Source: Nakamurella sp040546275
GTDB lineage: Bacteria; Actinomycetota; Actinomycetes; Mycobacteriales; Nakamurellaceae
NCBI RefSeq assembly: GCF_040546275.1
Contig: NZ_JBEPNO010000028.1
Location: 12,789-76,788, forward strand
Direction: 5' to 3'
DNA length: 64,000 bases
Below the pieces are notes generated by a model. That model did no database searches and was not told where the DNA came from. It worked only from the letters and a program-made list of their open reading frames with translations. The position numbers and the translations under genes were made by a program. Position 1 is the stretch's first letter, and each line of letters opens with the position of its first letter. Of this stretch, positions 35,426 to 45,481 are shown in pieces.

Positions 35426-36583
35426 TCAGCCGTCTTCCGAATCTCTCGGGTGTCCGCCATTCCGGCGCTTTTCCAGGGCTGCTGGAGCCATGATTCCGAT
35501 GATTCTTTCCAGATCTGCGACGGTGGCGAATTCGACGATCACTCGCCCCTTCTGACGGCCCAACTCCACCCGGACCCGCGTGTCGAAGGTGTCCGACAGG
35601 CTCGACGCCAGTGCGGTAAGGCTCGGCATCACCAGCTTCTTGGGAGTCGCTCGCTTCGGCTTGGTGGTGCGGCCGGCCATCAGGACGACCGCCTCCTCGG
35701 TGCCGCGGACGGACAGGCCCGCGGCGACGACCCGCGTCGCCAACTCCTCCTGCTCCTCTGGAAGTTCGAGAGACAGGAGGGCACGAGCGTGGCCGGCTGA
35801 CAGCACACCGGCAGCGACCCGTCGCTGTACCGGAACCGGCAGGCGCAGCAGTCGGATCGTGTTGGAGATGACGGGACGGCTCCTCCCGATCCGCTTGGCC
35901 AGTTCTTCCTGAGTGACGTCGAATTCCTCGAGCAGCTGCTGGTACGCGGCGGCTTCTTCGAGTGGGTTGAGGTTGGCCCGGTGAATGTTCTCCAACAGTG
36001 CGTCGCGAAGCAGGTCCGCATCCTCTGTGCGACGGATGATCGCCGGGATGGTGCTGAGACCGGCTCGTTGCGCCGCGCGCCACCGCCGCTCCCCCATCAC
36101 CAATTCGTACCCGTCGGCTACCTGACGAACGACGATCGGCTGCAGCAGACCGAACTCGCGGATAGAGTACTCCAGCTCGGCAAGAGCGTCCTCGTCGAAG
36201 ACCGTCCGCGGGTTCCTCGGGTTCGGCCGGATCCGGTCGATCGGTACCTCCTCGTACCGCGGACCATCGGGATCCGTCGTCGGCTCGGCGGGCACCGGTG
36301 CCTGCTGAGCAGCCGGGCCCACCGACAACTCGTCACTGGTGGTGGACGACCGATCCTTCTCGGTGCCGGCCATCGTGGAGTCGGTCGCCGTCGAGGTGCT
36401 GGGAGATTCGGCGCTGTCAGCACCAGCAGCGGGCTGCTCCGGCTCCGCGTCGTCTCCCGGTCGCGGTGGGTGATCCACCCGGCCCGATCCCCCGAGGAAA
36501 ACGTCGGACACCACGTTGGTCTGCGGTCCCGTCGGGATCAAGGCAGCCAGCCCGCGACCTAGTCCACCCTTGGGTTTGCTCAT
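35426..36583 (-). CDS. parB: Chromosome-partitioning protein ParB
   Basis: 385 residues. A Lys/Gly-rich start (MSKPKGGLGRGLAALIP) is the ParA-contact region. A disordered acidic/Pro linker follows to residue ~105. The CTPase/sliding-clamp domain has GERRWR (about 164-169) and ENIHRANLNPLEEA (about 197-210). A central helix-turn-helix (TQEELAKRIGRSRPVISNTIRLL) binds parS, and the dimerisation domain is C-terminal. It binds the four parS sites listed here. The start overlaps the parA stop by 4 bases (ATGA). Confidence 0.97.
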   Translation of the reverse strand: MSKPKGGLGRGLAALIPTGPQTNVVSDVFLGGSGRVDHPPRPGDDAEPEQPAAGADSAESPSTSTATDSTMAGTEKDRSSTTSDELSVGPAAQQAPVPAEPTTDPDGPRYEEVPIDRIRPNPRNPRTVFDEDALAELEYSIREFGLLQPIVVRQVADGYELVMGERRWRAAQRAGLSTIPAIIRRTEDADLLRDALLENIHRANLNPLEEAAAYQQLLEEFDVTQEELAKRIGRSRPVISNTIRLLRLPVPVQRRVAAGVLSAGHARALLSLELPEEQEELATRVVAAGLSVRGTEEAVVLMAGRTTKPKRATPKKLVMPSLTALASSLSDTFDTRVRVELGRQKGRVIVEFATVADLERIIGIMAPAALEKRRNGGHPRDSEDG

Positions 36584-37479
36584 GATGACTCCTTCGCGCC
36601 GCGTGCGGCGATTTCTCGTGCGGCATCCAAGTAGCTCATCGCTCCGCGTGAGCCGGGGTCGTACGTCATCACCGACTGACTGAACCCGGGTGCTTCAGAG
36701 ACCTTCACCGACCGGGGAATCACGGAGGCGAGCACCTTCGGGCCGAAGTGCTTGCGCACCTCGTTGGCGACCTGGTCGGCCAGCTTGGTGCGGCCGTCGT
36801 ACATCGTCAGCAGAATCGTCGAGACGTCCAGCGTTGGATTCAGATGCTGTTTGACGAGATCGATGTTGCGCAGCAACTGACCCAGCCCTTCCAGCGCGTA
36901 GTACTCGCACTGGATCGGGATCAGTACCTCGCGGGTAGCGACCATGGCGTTGACGGTCAGCAAACCGAGCGACGGCGGGCAGTCGATGAAGACGTAATCG
37001 AACTCGGCCTCGACTCCGTCGATCGCCTTCTTCAGTCGAGTTTCGCGTTCTGCCATCGTGACGAGTTCGATCTCCGCGCCGGCCAGGTCGATTGTTGCCG
37101 GGATGACACCCAAGCGGGGTGCGTCCGGGCACGTCTGGATTGCCTCGGCGGCGGTGTACTCACCGAGCAGTACCTCGTAGATGGAGGGTGTCCCCGCAGT
37201 GCGATCAACAGCGAGAGCTGTACTCGCGTTGCCCTGAGGATCGAGATCGATGACCAGCACGTGCAGGCCGGCCAGCGCCAGCGCGACGGCGATGTTGACG
37301 GTGGTGGTGGTCTTCCCGACGCCGCCTTTCTGGTTCGCCACGCTGAATACACGGCGTTTACGGGGCCGCGGCATGGTCAGTTCACCGCTGCGCATCTCGA
37401 CCGCCTGCCTGGCGGCGCGCCCGATGGGGGTGTCGTCGATGTCCTCTGTTTCACGTGAAACATCGGTCTCGAAGCCCAC
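36580..37479 (-). CDS. parA: Chromosome-partitioning ATPase ParA (Soj)
   Basis: 299 residues. Deviant Walker A KGGVGKTT at residues 51-58, DLDPQGNAST and FIDCPPSL (Walker B), all intact. It moves ParB-parS complexes. The GTG 37479 start has AGGAGG 5-6 bases upstream. Codons for V7-S8-R9-E10-T11 are themselves a parS site (37447-37462), so the centromere element is inside the parA coding sequence, a common actinobacterial arrangement. Confidence 0.97.
   Translation of the reverse strand: MGFETDVSRETEDIDDTPIGRAARQAVEMRSGELTMPRPRKRRVFSVANQKGGVGKTTTTVNIAVALALAGLHVLVIDLDPQGNASTALAVDRTAGTPSIYEVLLGEYTAAEAIQTCPDAPRLGVIPATIDLAGAEIELVTMAERETRLKKAIDGVEAEFDYVFIDCPPSLGLLTVNAMVATREVLIPIQCEYYALEGLGQLLRNIDLVKQHLNPTLDVSTILLTMYDGRTKLADQVANEVRKHFGPKVLASVIPRSVKVSEAPGFSQSVMTYDPGSRGAMSYLDAAREIAARGAKESS
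37447..37462. promoter_or_regulatory. parS site 1 (inside parA)
   Basis: Perfect 16-bp palindrome TGTTTCACGTGAAACA, the consensus ParB-binding site, located at the 5' end of parA. Confidence 0.97.
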
Positions 37480-37664
37480 TCGACCTCCTGGGATCGTGTC
37501 CGTTCGCGAGTTGCTCGCAACAGATCTGAAGGACGACTCAGGCCGAGCCGATCCGTGATGAGGGTACGGGAGTCAGTATGGAACGACGGACCGACGATCC
37601 CAGGGACCTGTCCACATGACCGCACGATGGTCGGCGCGTTGTCCACAGTGGCCGCGTGCGTCTG

Positions 37665-38080
37665 AGCCCGCGATGCGAACAGGAACGAGCCTCTGCCTGA
37701 CACGGTGCGTCGGCGTGCAACCAACCCCCGCGATGTGAATCGGAACGAGCCACCGTCCGGCCGGACGCGCCAGGGTGCACCCAAGTGCACAAGTCGACGA
37801 GAAGATATCCACCCTCCAGCCTGGCGCCGGTGATCACCGAAATGCACGATGCCAACAATGCGAGCCACCCCCCCCAACCCCGACGCGCGGGCATGCACCC
37901 AAACGCAGGGTGTGAATCGGAGCGGGCCACCGCCTGGCCAGACGCGCCAGGGTGCACCCAAGTGCACGATGCGAACAGAAGCAAGCTGCCTCCGGCCTGG
38001 GGCGCCGGCGTGACCACCGAAGTGCATGATGTGAACAGAAGCGAGCCACTCTCCGCCCGGACTCGCCGACCAGGACACGG
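37665..38080. repeat. Degenerate ~60-bp tandem repeat, about seven units
   Basis: Units begin at about 37669, 37729, 37788, 37846, 37908, 37967 and 38027. The shared parts are a GATGTGAAT/CGGAACGAGCC-like start, a CCGG/GACGCGCC-rich middle and a GTGCACCCAAGTGCA-like end. Units 2 and 5 are the most alike. The period is a multiple of three, so long minus-strand frames stay open, but I see no protein family. Confidence 0.8.
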
Positions 38081-38677
38081 CCGACTAGGCACATCACTGG
38101 GGGGCCAACCTCGGGACCGACTCGCGCGCGCGATTCCCTACTGCCGGCTCTTGCCTATCCGCGACGATGAGCCGGTCGGCGACGCGTTTGATTGCGGCCA
38201 CCGATCGGCGACGGGCCCTCTCTCTGCTGACGTGGAAAACGGGCTGTAGTCCGCTGGAGGCCGAAACCGTTCGGCGCCTTCGTTCGTACCGAACCGTGAA
38301 ACTCATACGCTCATCGATCAAGGTTTGTGCAGCTGCCTCGTCTCGACTCCTCTGATGGCGCCTCCTCTCGAAGGCTTTTGGCTCCGGAACCGCGGCCCGG
38401 GGCTCTCGCATCAAACTCAGCCTCGACGACTAGCCCCGCATTGTGACGGGATATGTGGTGGGTGATGGGACCTTCTCTTGATCGCCCCCCGGAACCCACC
38501 CTCCGCCCATGCTTGGCTGTTGCCCACTCGTCGCCAACGCAAACCCAGCCGGTCGTACCACTTGGCCTCCGCCGCAGCAGCGCGTCAGTGGACCACAAGG
38601 ACCAACCTTCGGGCTCGTTCAACTGGCTCTGGATCACGCCTCCTGGCAAGCCTAACAACAACAGCCTCCGACCCAGA

Positions 38678-38693
38678 TGTTTCACGTGAAACA
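38678..38693. promoter_or_regulatory. parS site 2
   Basis: Perfect TGTTTCACGTGAAACA in the gene desert, extended by flanking GA/TC. Confidence 0.97.
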
Positions 38694-39576
38694 TCTGGCC
38701 GGCTACCTTGTCCCCGTGATCGTTGCCAGCTCTCGGTGTCAGGGACATCGAACGCGCTTGCGCATCTCTCGCAGCGGGCATGCTCATCCTGCTCGGCGGT
38801 GGTGCGGCGATCCCCTCGATCGTCTCGATCCGTCAGGAGCGTTGCGGTCCCTTCCGCCACTTCGATCCCTCCGACCACTTCCAGCCCTGCGGCGGCATCC
38901 ACATCTCTAGACGAACATGAACGTCACAGCGGATTGAACCTCGTCGTCGACGCTCGTCCCGGCTGCCTCGGAGGTCGGGTTTGAGAAGGCTTGCTCGCCG
39001 GCCCCTTGACCCCTCCTGGTGGTGAGGTGCGTCTTCATATCAGACGGCCGCCACGAGAAGGGCACGGTCGTCGAACGATACTGATGACGGCTGGGGCTTC
39101 TCCATCGATACGCGACGTCATCCGCCAAGAGCGTGGCGAAGCAAGCCGCAATTGCCGCCACCGACCCGACAGTTGATCCTTCGTAGCGTGCAGTCCTAGC
39201 CAAGGTTGATGAGCGTGGACATCGTTCCCTCGTCCGCTCGCAAACCTGCGCCGGCCGACCGAACCTCATGAACGGATGAATCAGCCCTCAGCCGCGTGAC
39301 TTCAGTACCCAGGCCCCATGGCAGCAGACGCGACATTCAGGCCACAGTCGGTTCGATTTTGGAGTACCTGTCAGACCGCTTGAATCATTGGGGTAGACGG
39401 TGTGGACCTGGACGACAGTCCAGTCGTGATCGTATGGGCAGGTGCTTCCGCCAGCCCGCGTCTGCGGTCCGAATGTCACTGCTGTCGGTTGCAGCCGTTC
39501 ACGAGAGAGGTGTCGCCAACAACCCGTGGCGGCCGAGCGGCTCCGCCGCACGGTCGAGCAACCAAGGATTTGGCGA

Positions 39577-39592
39577 TGTTTCACGTGAAACA
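39577..39592. promoter_or_regulatory. parS site 3
   Basis: Perfect TGTTTCACGTGAAACA in the gene desert; flanks CGA/TCG extend the palindrome. Confidence 0.97.
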
Positions 39593-40538
39593 TCGCTCAG
39601 CTGGGTCCCGGGATCTTCCACCGGGATAAGCGATCGCTGCATGCTCTCCACTGTGAACAGGACGCCTGGCCTACGGGCGTGCGATGGCGCTACCCTCAGT
39701 CGCGCATATGAGCAGACCTGCGAACTGGACTGCCAGCCGCAGTTCCCAACGAGTTTTCCCCCAGCATCGGGTTGGCTGTGGCCTGCGACAACCGCCGGCT
39801 TGAGGGCAACCCCAGTCCCGGCTGGGCCTGATGAACCGAGAACTGGACACCGAGACTCCTGACAAGACCCTGGCACGCCAGGACGAGGCTGCAAAGGTCA
39901 TCGCCGGCGGCGGTAGGGGGACGGCCGCGTCATTGCCGAACACCTCTCCCCCATCGGCCGAATGATCACCATCGGTTGATCTGCTGACCGAGGGTCGAAT
40001 CACCCGACTATGGTCTCCGAGGCGGCACCGCACTCCTCGCGATCGTAAAGAAATGATCCGCCAGCAGCGGTCCGATACCTATCCGTTGGCCGCCGCCACG
40101 GCCGAACTGGCGGATCGGACGAGTCTTCATCAGGTCGCGATCTCGGCCCTTGCCCTCCAGTTCGACGTCGGGGTCGGGATTGGGTTCGGCTCCCACCTGA
40201 GCACGCGCAGGCCAGGCGATCAGCACTATGCCCTCTGCCTCGCGAGACGGGCCGAGCCCAGGATCTTGGGTTCGCTGGACGGGCGCGACGCCATGCGTCC
40301 ATTGCACCGGCGAACCTCTATCACCCAGCTGCCCCGGCACACCGCACTGCGACGACCTGCTACTCCCCCATGAATGGCACCCATGTTCCGAAACCCCACC
40401 AGCACTTCGGCCGAGCTTTGCCCAGATCGCCTCCATCGGACAGGGACACTTCAGTGGGGCTTGGACTCCTCAGTAGGCCTGTGGCCCACCACCGCAATAG
40501 AGGACTGACAAGGCACCGTCGAGGTGCGCGGATGGCAA

Positions 40539-40554
40539 TGTTTCACGTGAAACA
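40539..40554. promoter_or_regulatory. parS site 4
   Basis: Perfect TGTTTCACGTGAAACA, extended by flanking GCAA/TTGC. Spacing between the four sites is roughly 1.2, 0.9 and 1.0 kb. Confidence 0.97.
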
Positions 40555-41615
40555 TTGCGCAGTCGCCTCGGTGGTCCTACCTGCCGCGCAGCTGAATGGA
40601 TTCCCATAGATGCCAGCACCACGATTCGGAATGCTGGCGTTAGCCTGGCCAGGAAAAAGCGATTCCAATTCATCATCAGCGCTTTCGAATTCACATTTCC
40701 GCAGCCCTCACCCCCAACCGAGACAACCCGTATGCATCGAAGCAAGCGACTCAGACGGTTGTGATTCGATGGGAAACGAAACCGAAGCGAAACCGGTTCG
40801 ATCGTTGAACGGCCTGTAGGAGACCGCTCGTTCATCAACTCCGGCGGTAACCACCAGCGTGCAGATTGCAGCCGATGACCACCGGGATTTGGTCGTGGCC
40901 CTCCCGCGGCGAGTCGCGGCCACCGTGACGACAGCCCCACACTTGGTCTCTGGGATGCAACCCCTGCCGGCTGTTCGCCACGCCTTGTCGGCACCCGCGA
41001 GCAGGTCGCCAATGGCGACCACGCCTTCAGAAGCACAAATCATTCGCACCCGAAGGGCGGGACGGACGCGGTCGACGACGAGAGTCCGCATTCCTGTACC
41101 TCACCCCGATATCGCTCCCTCGTAGTAACCTTTGGTGCCGACCAGGACGCCTTTCCGGACTATCACGCCAACCGGGGAAGAAACGTCACGGTGACAGTTG
41201 GGCTCAGCCCCTGCCGCGACCGAAGGCGTCCCTCGGGTCCAGCCTTTCGGCCCGGACCTCGATCGTCTCGGGTCCAGAACGGAGCCGCGTCGCGCAAGCA
41301 GCCGCCGGAAAGAATGCGTCCGGATCCAGACTCGTGACAATCGACGGGCCAAGCGATTCGCCGAAGCGATTGGCTGGCTGCATGGCCGGCCGCGTGGCGC
41401 TCTCCTCGAGATTGCCGAAGGGTCGGCCCGCCGTGCGGGTACTCCGGCAGCGTCGAACACGAGGCAACGAAGCACGACCCAAGAATGCCGTCGATGTCAG
41501 CAGCCGGTCAATAGCGTGCGTCCGACCGCTACTGTGCGGCAGTTTCCACCTGAGTGATCCAGGAAGACGAACATCTCGAGCCGAACTCGGGAGACAGGAG
41601 AGTCGAGAGATTCAA

Positions 41616-42320
41616 TCATGCCCGGCGCGACGGTTTGGCCTTTTTCGGTCGCCCGGCCGGGGCTGTCGCAATTCGTCGCCCGGAAATAACAACCGTCTCC
41701 GGATCGAGGGCTCCGGCACCCACGGTGAGGACCGCGAGGTCAACCAGTCCCGTCGCCTGCACGGCCAGACGGTCACGCTCGATCTCCTCTGCCGCGCTGG
41801 AACCCTTGAGCGCCAGTAACTTTCCACCAACTCGTAGGAGCGGCGCCGACCAGGCGGCGAGCTTGGCCAGTGGTGCCACAGCACGGGAGGTGACGACATC
41901 CGCGCCACCGCATTCAGCCAGAACTTGTTCGGCGCGACCACGGATCACCCGGCAGTTCACGAGTCCGAGTTGATCCACCATTTCCTGGAGGAATATGCAG
42001 CGACGCTCCAGCGGCTCGACCAGATCGATCGAGCAATCGGGCCGCGCAATGGCCAGGGGAATTCCAGGCAAACCCGCCCCGGACCCGATATCGACCACCC
42101 GCTGGCCATTCGACAACAGCGAACCGACGACCGCCGAATTCAAGATGTGCCGGGTCCACAATCGGCCGGCTTCACGCGGTCCGATCAAACCTCGAACAAC
42201 GCCATCGGTGCCGAGCGCCAGCGCGTATCGCCGCGCAAGTCCGATACGGTCTCCGAACACGGCGAGGGCAACTGCCGGCTCGATCTCGACTCCACCAGCA
42301 TCACCCTGGTCGCCGGTCAT
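41616..42320 (-). CDS. rsmG: 16S rRNA (guanine-527-N7)-methyltransferase RsmG
   Basis: 234 residues. SAM-binding motif VVDIGSGAGLPGIPLAIARP near residue 75; LVEPLERRCIFLQEM, and VTSRAVAPLAKLAAWSAPLL toward the end are typical of GidB/RsmG. It methylates G527 of 16S rRNA. The start is ATG 42320. Its position next to jag-yidC matches the conserved origin order. Confidence 0.95.
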   Translation of the reverse strand: MTGDQGDAGGVEIEPAVALAVFGDRIGLARRYALALGTDGVVRGLIGPREAGRLWTRHILNSAVVGSLLSNGQRVVDIGSGAGLPGIPLAIARPDCSIDLVEPLERRCIFLQEMVDQLGLVNCRVIRGRAEQVLAECGGADVVTSRAVAPLAKLAAWSAPLLRVGGKLLALKGSSAAEEIERDRLAVQATGLVDLAVLTVGAGALDPETVVISGRRIATAPAGRPKKAKPSRRA

Positions 42321-42385
42321 CAATCTGCAGCCGGGAGCCGGGGGTCAGCAACCATCAAGACGACCACCACGGGAGCAAGCGTCCG

Positions 42386-43060
42386 TCAGGCAGCGGGGCT
42401 GATCACAACACGACGGCGCGGCTCTTCGCCCTCGCTGGAAGACTCGACCCCGTCGACGGTGGCGACGGCGTCATGCACGATCTTGCGCTCGAACGGATTC
42501 ATCGCGGGGAGCTTGAACGCCTCGCCGCTGTCCGCCACCTGCTCCGCAGTCGTGACTCCGAGCTCCGTCAGTTCCGTGCGGCGACGGGCACGGTAGCCCG
42601 CGACATCGAGCATCAGCCGGGACCGCTGGCCGGTCTCGGCTGTGGCTGCCAGACGGGTCAGCTCCTGCAGAGCGTCGAGGACTTCACCGCGCTCACCGAC
42701 GAGCTTGTCGACATCACCGTCACCGATGATGGACACCACGGCGCGCTCACCCTCGACATCCAGGTCGATGTCGCCGTCGAAGTCGAGGATGTCGAGAAGA
42801 CGCTCGAGGTAGTCGCCGGCCGCATCACCTTCGGCGACGAGCAGCGCGTGCTTGTCGACCCGTCGGCTGGTCGTCGACGTTCCACTCGCCTCGGTGCCGT
42901 CCGACTCACCACCATCCGACTCACCACCATCCGACTCGGGTGCGTTGAATTCACCTTCACCCTGATCGCCGTTCAGCTCTGTTTCGGACTGATCGACGGC
43001 AGCGGAGTTGGTCTCGACGTCCAGATCGTCGTCGGCGATGGTGGTCGTGTTCTCGCTCAT
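42386..43060 (-). CDS. jag: Jag/KhpB-type KH-R3H RNA-binding protein
   Basis: 224 residues. The first ~75 residues are acidic and Ser/Gly/Glu-rich (MSENTTTIADDDLDVETNS...SDGGESDGGESDG). Then come a KH-like domain with IIGDGDVDKLVGERGEVLDALQELTRLAA and an R3H domain with RSRLMLDVAGYRARR and MNPFERKIVHDAV. Members bind RNA and partner with YidC in membrane-protein biogenesis. ATG 43060 is chosen; the frame upstream to 43144 lacks homology. Confidence 0.93.
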   Translation of the reverse strand: MSENTTTIADDDLDVETNSAAVDQSETELNGDQGEGEFNAPESDGGESDGGESDGTEASGTSTTSRRVDKHALLVAEGDAAGDYLERLLDILDFDGDIDLDVEGERAVVSIIGDGDVDKLVGERGEVLDALQELTRLAATAETGQRSRLMLDVAGYRARRRTELTELGVTTAEQVADSGEAFKLPAMNPFERKIVHDAVATVDGVESSSEGEEPRRRVVISPAA

Positions 43061-43159
43061 GGATCTACCTCTTCTGTTCGCGTGCAGGTTCGAAATTTCA
43101 GGAGGAAGCCGCCGCGACGTCACCTTCGCGCGGCACTGGTCCATCTCTGGGTGGACCGA

Positions 43160-44491
43160 TCAGCGCTGACCCGGCTTCTTCTTCTTGGCGGTGGTCTGCC
43201 TGGTTCCGGTCTTGGGCTTGGCTCCGTTCGACCCGTTCGTCGGAGCCGGGGCTGAAGTAGTCGACGTCGCGCCGGTCGCGGTCGCAGCAGTCTTGTTCAG
43301 CGATGGCCCGGACCCGTTGGGCGAACCGTTGCCGTTGGACGACCCGTTTGACGAGCCGTTGCGGTTCGCGCCGGAAGTCGCAGACCCACCATTCGCGACC
43401 GGCCCAGCCTTCGGTGACGGCTGCACCACACGACGCTTGGATCCACTGCCGCGCGGCTGACCGTTGTACGGCTCGCCACTAGTTGCCGGACGGCCACCCG
43501 GCGTCAACGGGCGCGACGGAGTACCGGTCCGTGCGCCGGTCGGCTTCGCACCCGGTGCGGGCTTGGCCCCTGGGGCAGGTCGGCTCGCGGGTCTCGCTCC
43601 GGGCAACGGCTTGGTATACGTTCCCGCGGCCTTGGCTTCTTCGACGACCATCGATTCCGCGGCGATCTTCTTGTCCTGGATCCGGTGGGCGACGTACAGC
43701 TGGCCGAAGGTCCAGCTGTTGTTGGACAGCCAGTAGAACAGGATCGCGAGCGGGAAGAACGGACCACCGATGATGACGAACAGCGGGAACACGTACTTCA
43801 TCAGCTTGTTCATCAGGGCGGCCTGCGGCATGGCGTCATTGCCCGGACCCTGCATCTGCTGCTGACGCGCCACCGAGCGACGGCTGGTCAGGAACGTGGC
43901 AATACCGGCCAGGATGGTCAGCGGGATGCCGACGGCGATCACGGTCGACCGCACACCCTCCAGAGCGATGAGACCGACCTGATTCGGAGTAGAAACCGAT
44001 GGCATCGTCATGAAGGCGGACAACGGAGCTCCGCCGAACAGCTTGGAATCCACGAACGAGGCGACATCCGACGCGCCGAAGAAGTAGTTCTCGCCCTGGT
44101 TGGGTCTGAACATCTTGAGGACGTGGAACAGCCCGATGAACACCGGAGCCTGGACCAACGCGGGCAGACAGCCGCCCAGCGGGTTGACCCCGGCCTCCTT
44201 GTTGAACTTCTGCATCTCCTCGGCGAGCCGCGTCTTGTCGTCCTTGTACTTCTCGCGGATCTTCTTGAGCTCAGGAGCGACGGCCTGCATCTTCATCTGC
44301 GAGTTCATCTGCTTCATGAACGGCTTGAACAGCAGACTCCGCAGGGTGAAGACGAGGAAGACGACAGAAAGCACCCAGGCCCACGCGTTGTTCGCGCCGA
44401 GCACCGAGCCGAAAACCTTGTGCCACACCCACATGATCCCGGAGACCGGGTAGTAGATGTAGTCGAGGGAGAAGAAGTCAAAACTCTTCAC
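43160..44491 (-). CDS. yidC: Membrane protein insertase YidC
   Basis: 443 residues, actinobacterial YidC type lacking the large periplasmic domain. Helices are in VLSVVFLVFTLRSLLF, PALVQAPVFIGLFHVL, a third at VIAVGIPLTILAGIATFL and a fourth near VFPLFVIIGGPFFPLAILFYW. The C-terminal ~150 residues are a basic, Pro/Gly/Ser/Asn-rich tail (KTGTRQTTAKKKKPGQR at the end) that could contact ribosomes. The GTG start overlaps yidD (ATGA-type overlap of 4 bases). Confidence 0.95.
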   Translation of the reverse strand: MKSFDFFSLDYIYYPVSGIMWVWHKVFGSVLGANNAWAWVLSVVFLVFTLRSLLFKPFMKQMNSQMKMQAVAPELKKIREKYKDDKTRLAEEMQKFNKEAGVNPLGGCLPALVQAPVFIGLFHVLKMFRPNQGENYFFGASDVASFVDSKLFGGAPLSAFMTMPSVSTPNQVGLIALEGVRSTVIAVGIPLTILAGIATFLTSRRSVARQQQMQGPGNDAMPQAALMNKLMKYVFPLFVIIGGPFFPLAILFYWLSNNSWTFGQLYVAHRIQDKKIAAESMVVEEAKAAGTYTKPLPGARPASRPAPGAKPAPGAKPTGARTGTPSRPLTPGGRPATSGEPYNGQPRGSGSKRRVVQPSPKAGPVANGGSATSGANRNGSSNGSSNGNGSPNGSGPSLNKTAATATGATSTTSAPAPTNGSNGAKPKTGTRQTTAKKKKPGQR

Positions 44492-44874
44492 GCGGCATTG
44501 CTCCGGGGGTTCGGCGCTGCGGCTGTCGCCGGCCGCGCATCTGGGTGGAACTCGGCGCAGGTCGCCGCTGGTATTTGGCCGATTTCACACGTGCCGGCCA
44601 CGGAATTCACAATGACTGAACTTCCGGAGCGGCTCTTGCGTTCCCGAGCGGGTGGAACTGGATCCATGCCGCCGGAGTGCCACGGGTGGCAGCGCCCCAG
44701 CCGACGGATAGCCAGCCAGGTCCCGCGCAGCGCACCATGCTCGATCAGCGCCTCGGCCGCATAGCTACTGCAGGTCGGGTAGTACCGGCAGGTGGCCGGA
44801 AGGCTGGGGGAGATCTGTCGCTGGTAGAACCGAATCGGTCCGAGCAGGAGTCGTGCCGGGAGCGACGCACTCAT
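44488..44874 (-). CDS. yidD: YidD-type membrane protein insertion efficiency factor
   Basis: 128 residues. LGPIRFYQRQISPSLPATCRYYPTCSSYAAEAL and CHPWHSGGMDPVP are the family signatures with conserved Cys residues. A ~50-residue C-terminal extension rich in Ala, Arg and Pro is not part of the usual ~70-80-residue protein. It overlaps both yidC and rnpA by 4 bases. Confidence 0.95.
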   Translation of the reverse strand: MSASLPARLLLGPIRFYQRQISPSLPATCRYYPTCSSYAAEALIEHGALRGTWLAIRRLGRCHPWHSGGMDPVPPARERKSRSGSSVIVNSVAGTCEIGQIPAATCAEFHPDARPATAAAPNPRSNAA

Positions 44875-45311
44875 GCCGACCCTCCATTCCTCGTACCGAC
44901 AGTCTTGGACCGAGCATCAGCGAACCGAGCATCACTGGACCGAGCAGCGTCGGCACGGATGCCCTCGGACCTCGCCTTCCGGACCGCCGCCGAGATGCCG
45001 GCGCCGAGATCCAACGCCAGTTCAGCGCTGGTGGCCCCAGCCGCCGAGGGTAGCGCTCGGATGACGATCGCGAATCCCGGAGCCAAACCAGAAAGCTGTT
45101 CTCGCACCAGAGGCCGCAGCCGCCGGGTGACCTGGTGGCGGACAACCGAATTCCCGACCTTCCCGGAAACGACAAAACCGGCGCGTGGTGGTCCGTCATG
45201 CCCGGTGGGCAGGAGGTGGATCACCAGACGCCGGGTGCCGGCACGCCGACCGCCTCGCACGACCGCCGCAAAATCTGCCGCGGTTCGTAGACGTGAGTCT
45301 CCTGGCAGCAT
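44871..45311 (-). CDS. rnpA: Ribonuclease P protein component
   Basis: 146 residues. RTAADFAAVVRGGRRA at the start, RAGFVVSGKVGNSVVRHQVTRRLR as the RNR-type motif, slightly varied (R-H-Q-V-T-R-R in place of RNRVKRR). It binds the RNase P RNA for tRNA 5' processing. The C-terminus is Ala/Arg-rich. It is 32 bases past rpmH. Confidence 0.95.
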   Translation of the reverse strand: MLPGDSRLRTAADFAAVVRGGRRAGTRRLVIHLLPTGHDGPPRAGFVVSGKVGNSVVRHQVTRRLRPLVREQLSGLAPGFAIVIRALPSAAGATSAELALDLGAGISAAVRKARSEGIRADAARSSDARFADARSKTVGTRNGGSA

Positions 45312-45343
45312 CAGGGACGGATCAGCGAGAGATCGTCCGGGTG

Positions 45344-45481
45344 TCAGGCCGAGATCTCGTCGCGGCCCTTGCGGCGACGGGCCGACAGGATCGCGCGACC
45401 CGCACGGGTACGCATGCGAAGACGGAAGCCGTGGACCTTCGCCCGGCGGCGGTTGTTCGGCTGAAAGGTGCGCTTGCTCAC
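45344..45481 (-). CDS. rpmH: 50S ribosomal protein L34
   Basis: 45 residues starting GTG: MSKRTFQPNNRRRAKVHGFR and then a basic stretch ending GRDEISA. It is the textbook L34 length and sequence. It is short, so easily missed. Confidence 0.97.
   Translation of the reverse strand: MSKRTFQPNNRRRAKVHGFRLRMRTRAGRAILSARRRKGRDEISA

Larger units (their letters stand above)
37480..41615. other. 4.1-kb gene desert between parA and rsmG
   Basis: No frame here shows protein-like sequence or the GC3 bias of neighbouring genes; short open frames are rich in Arg, Ser and Pro or simply read through parS as MFHVKH. The GC content looks lower toward 38.1-41.5 kb. It contains three of the four parS sites and the 60-bp degenerate repeat. 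It may be decayed coding DNA or a dedicated centromere spacer. Confidence 0.7.

Noticed and set aside
37665..38080. CRISPR array or repeat-protein gene
   Set aside because: Units diverge along their whole length with no constant repeat and variable spacer; translations match no repeat family.
38311..38787. 158-codon minus frame in the parA-rsmG gap
   Set aside because: Reads through parS as MFHVKH; Arg/Ser/Gly-rich and without GC3 bias.
39296..39862. 188-codon plus frame in the parA-rsmG gap
   Set aside because: No protein-like pattern; crosses a parS site.
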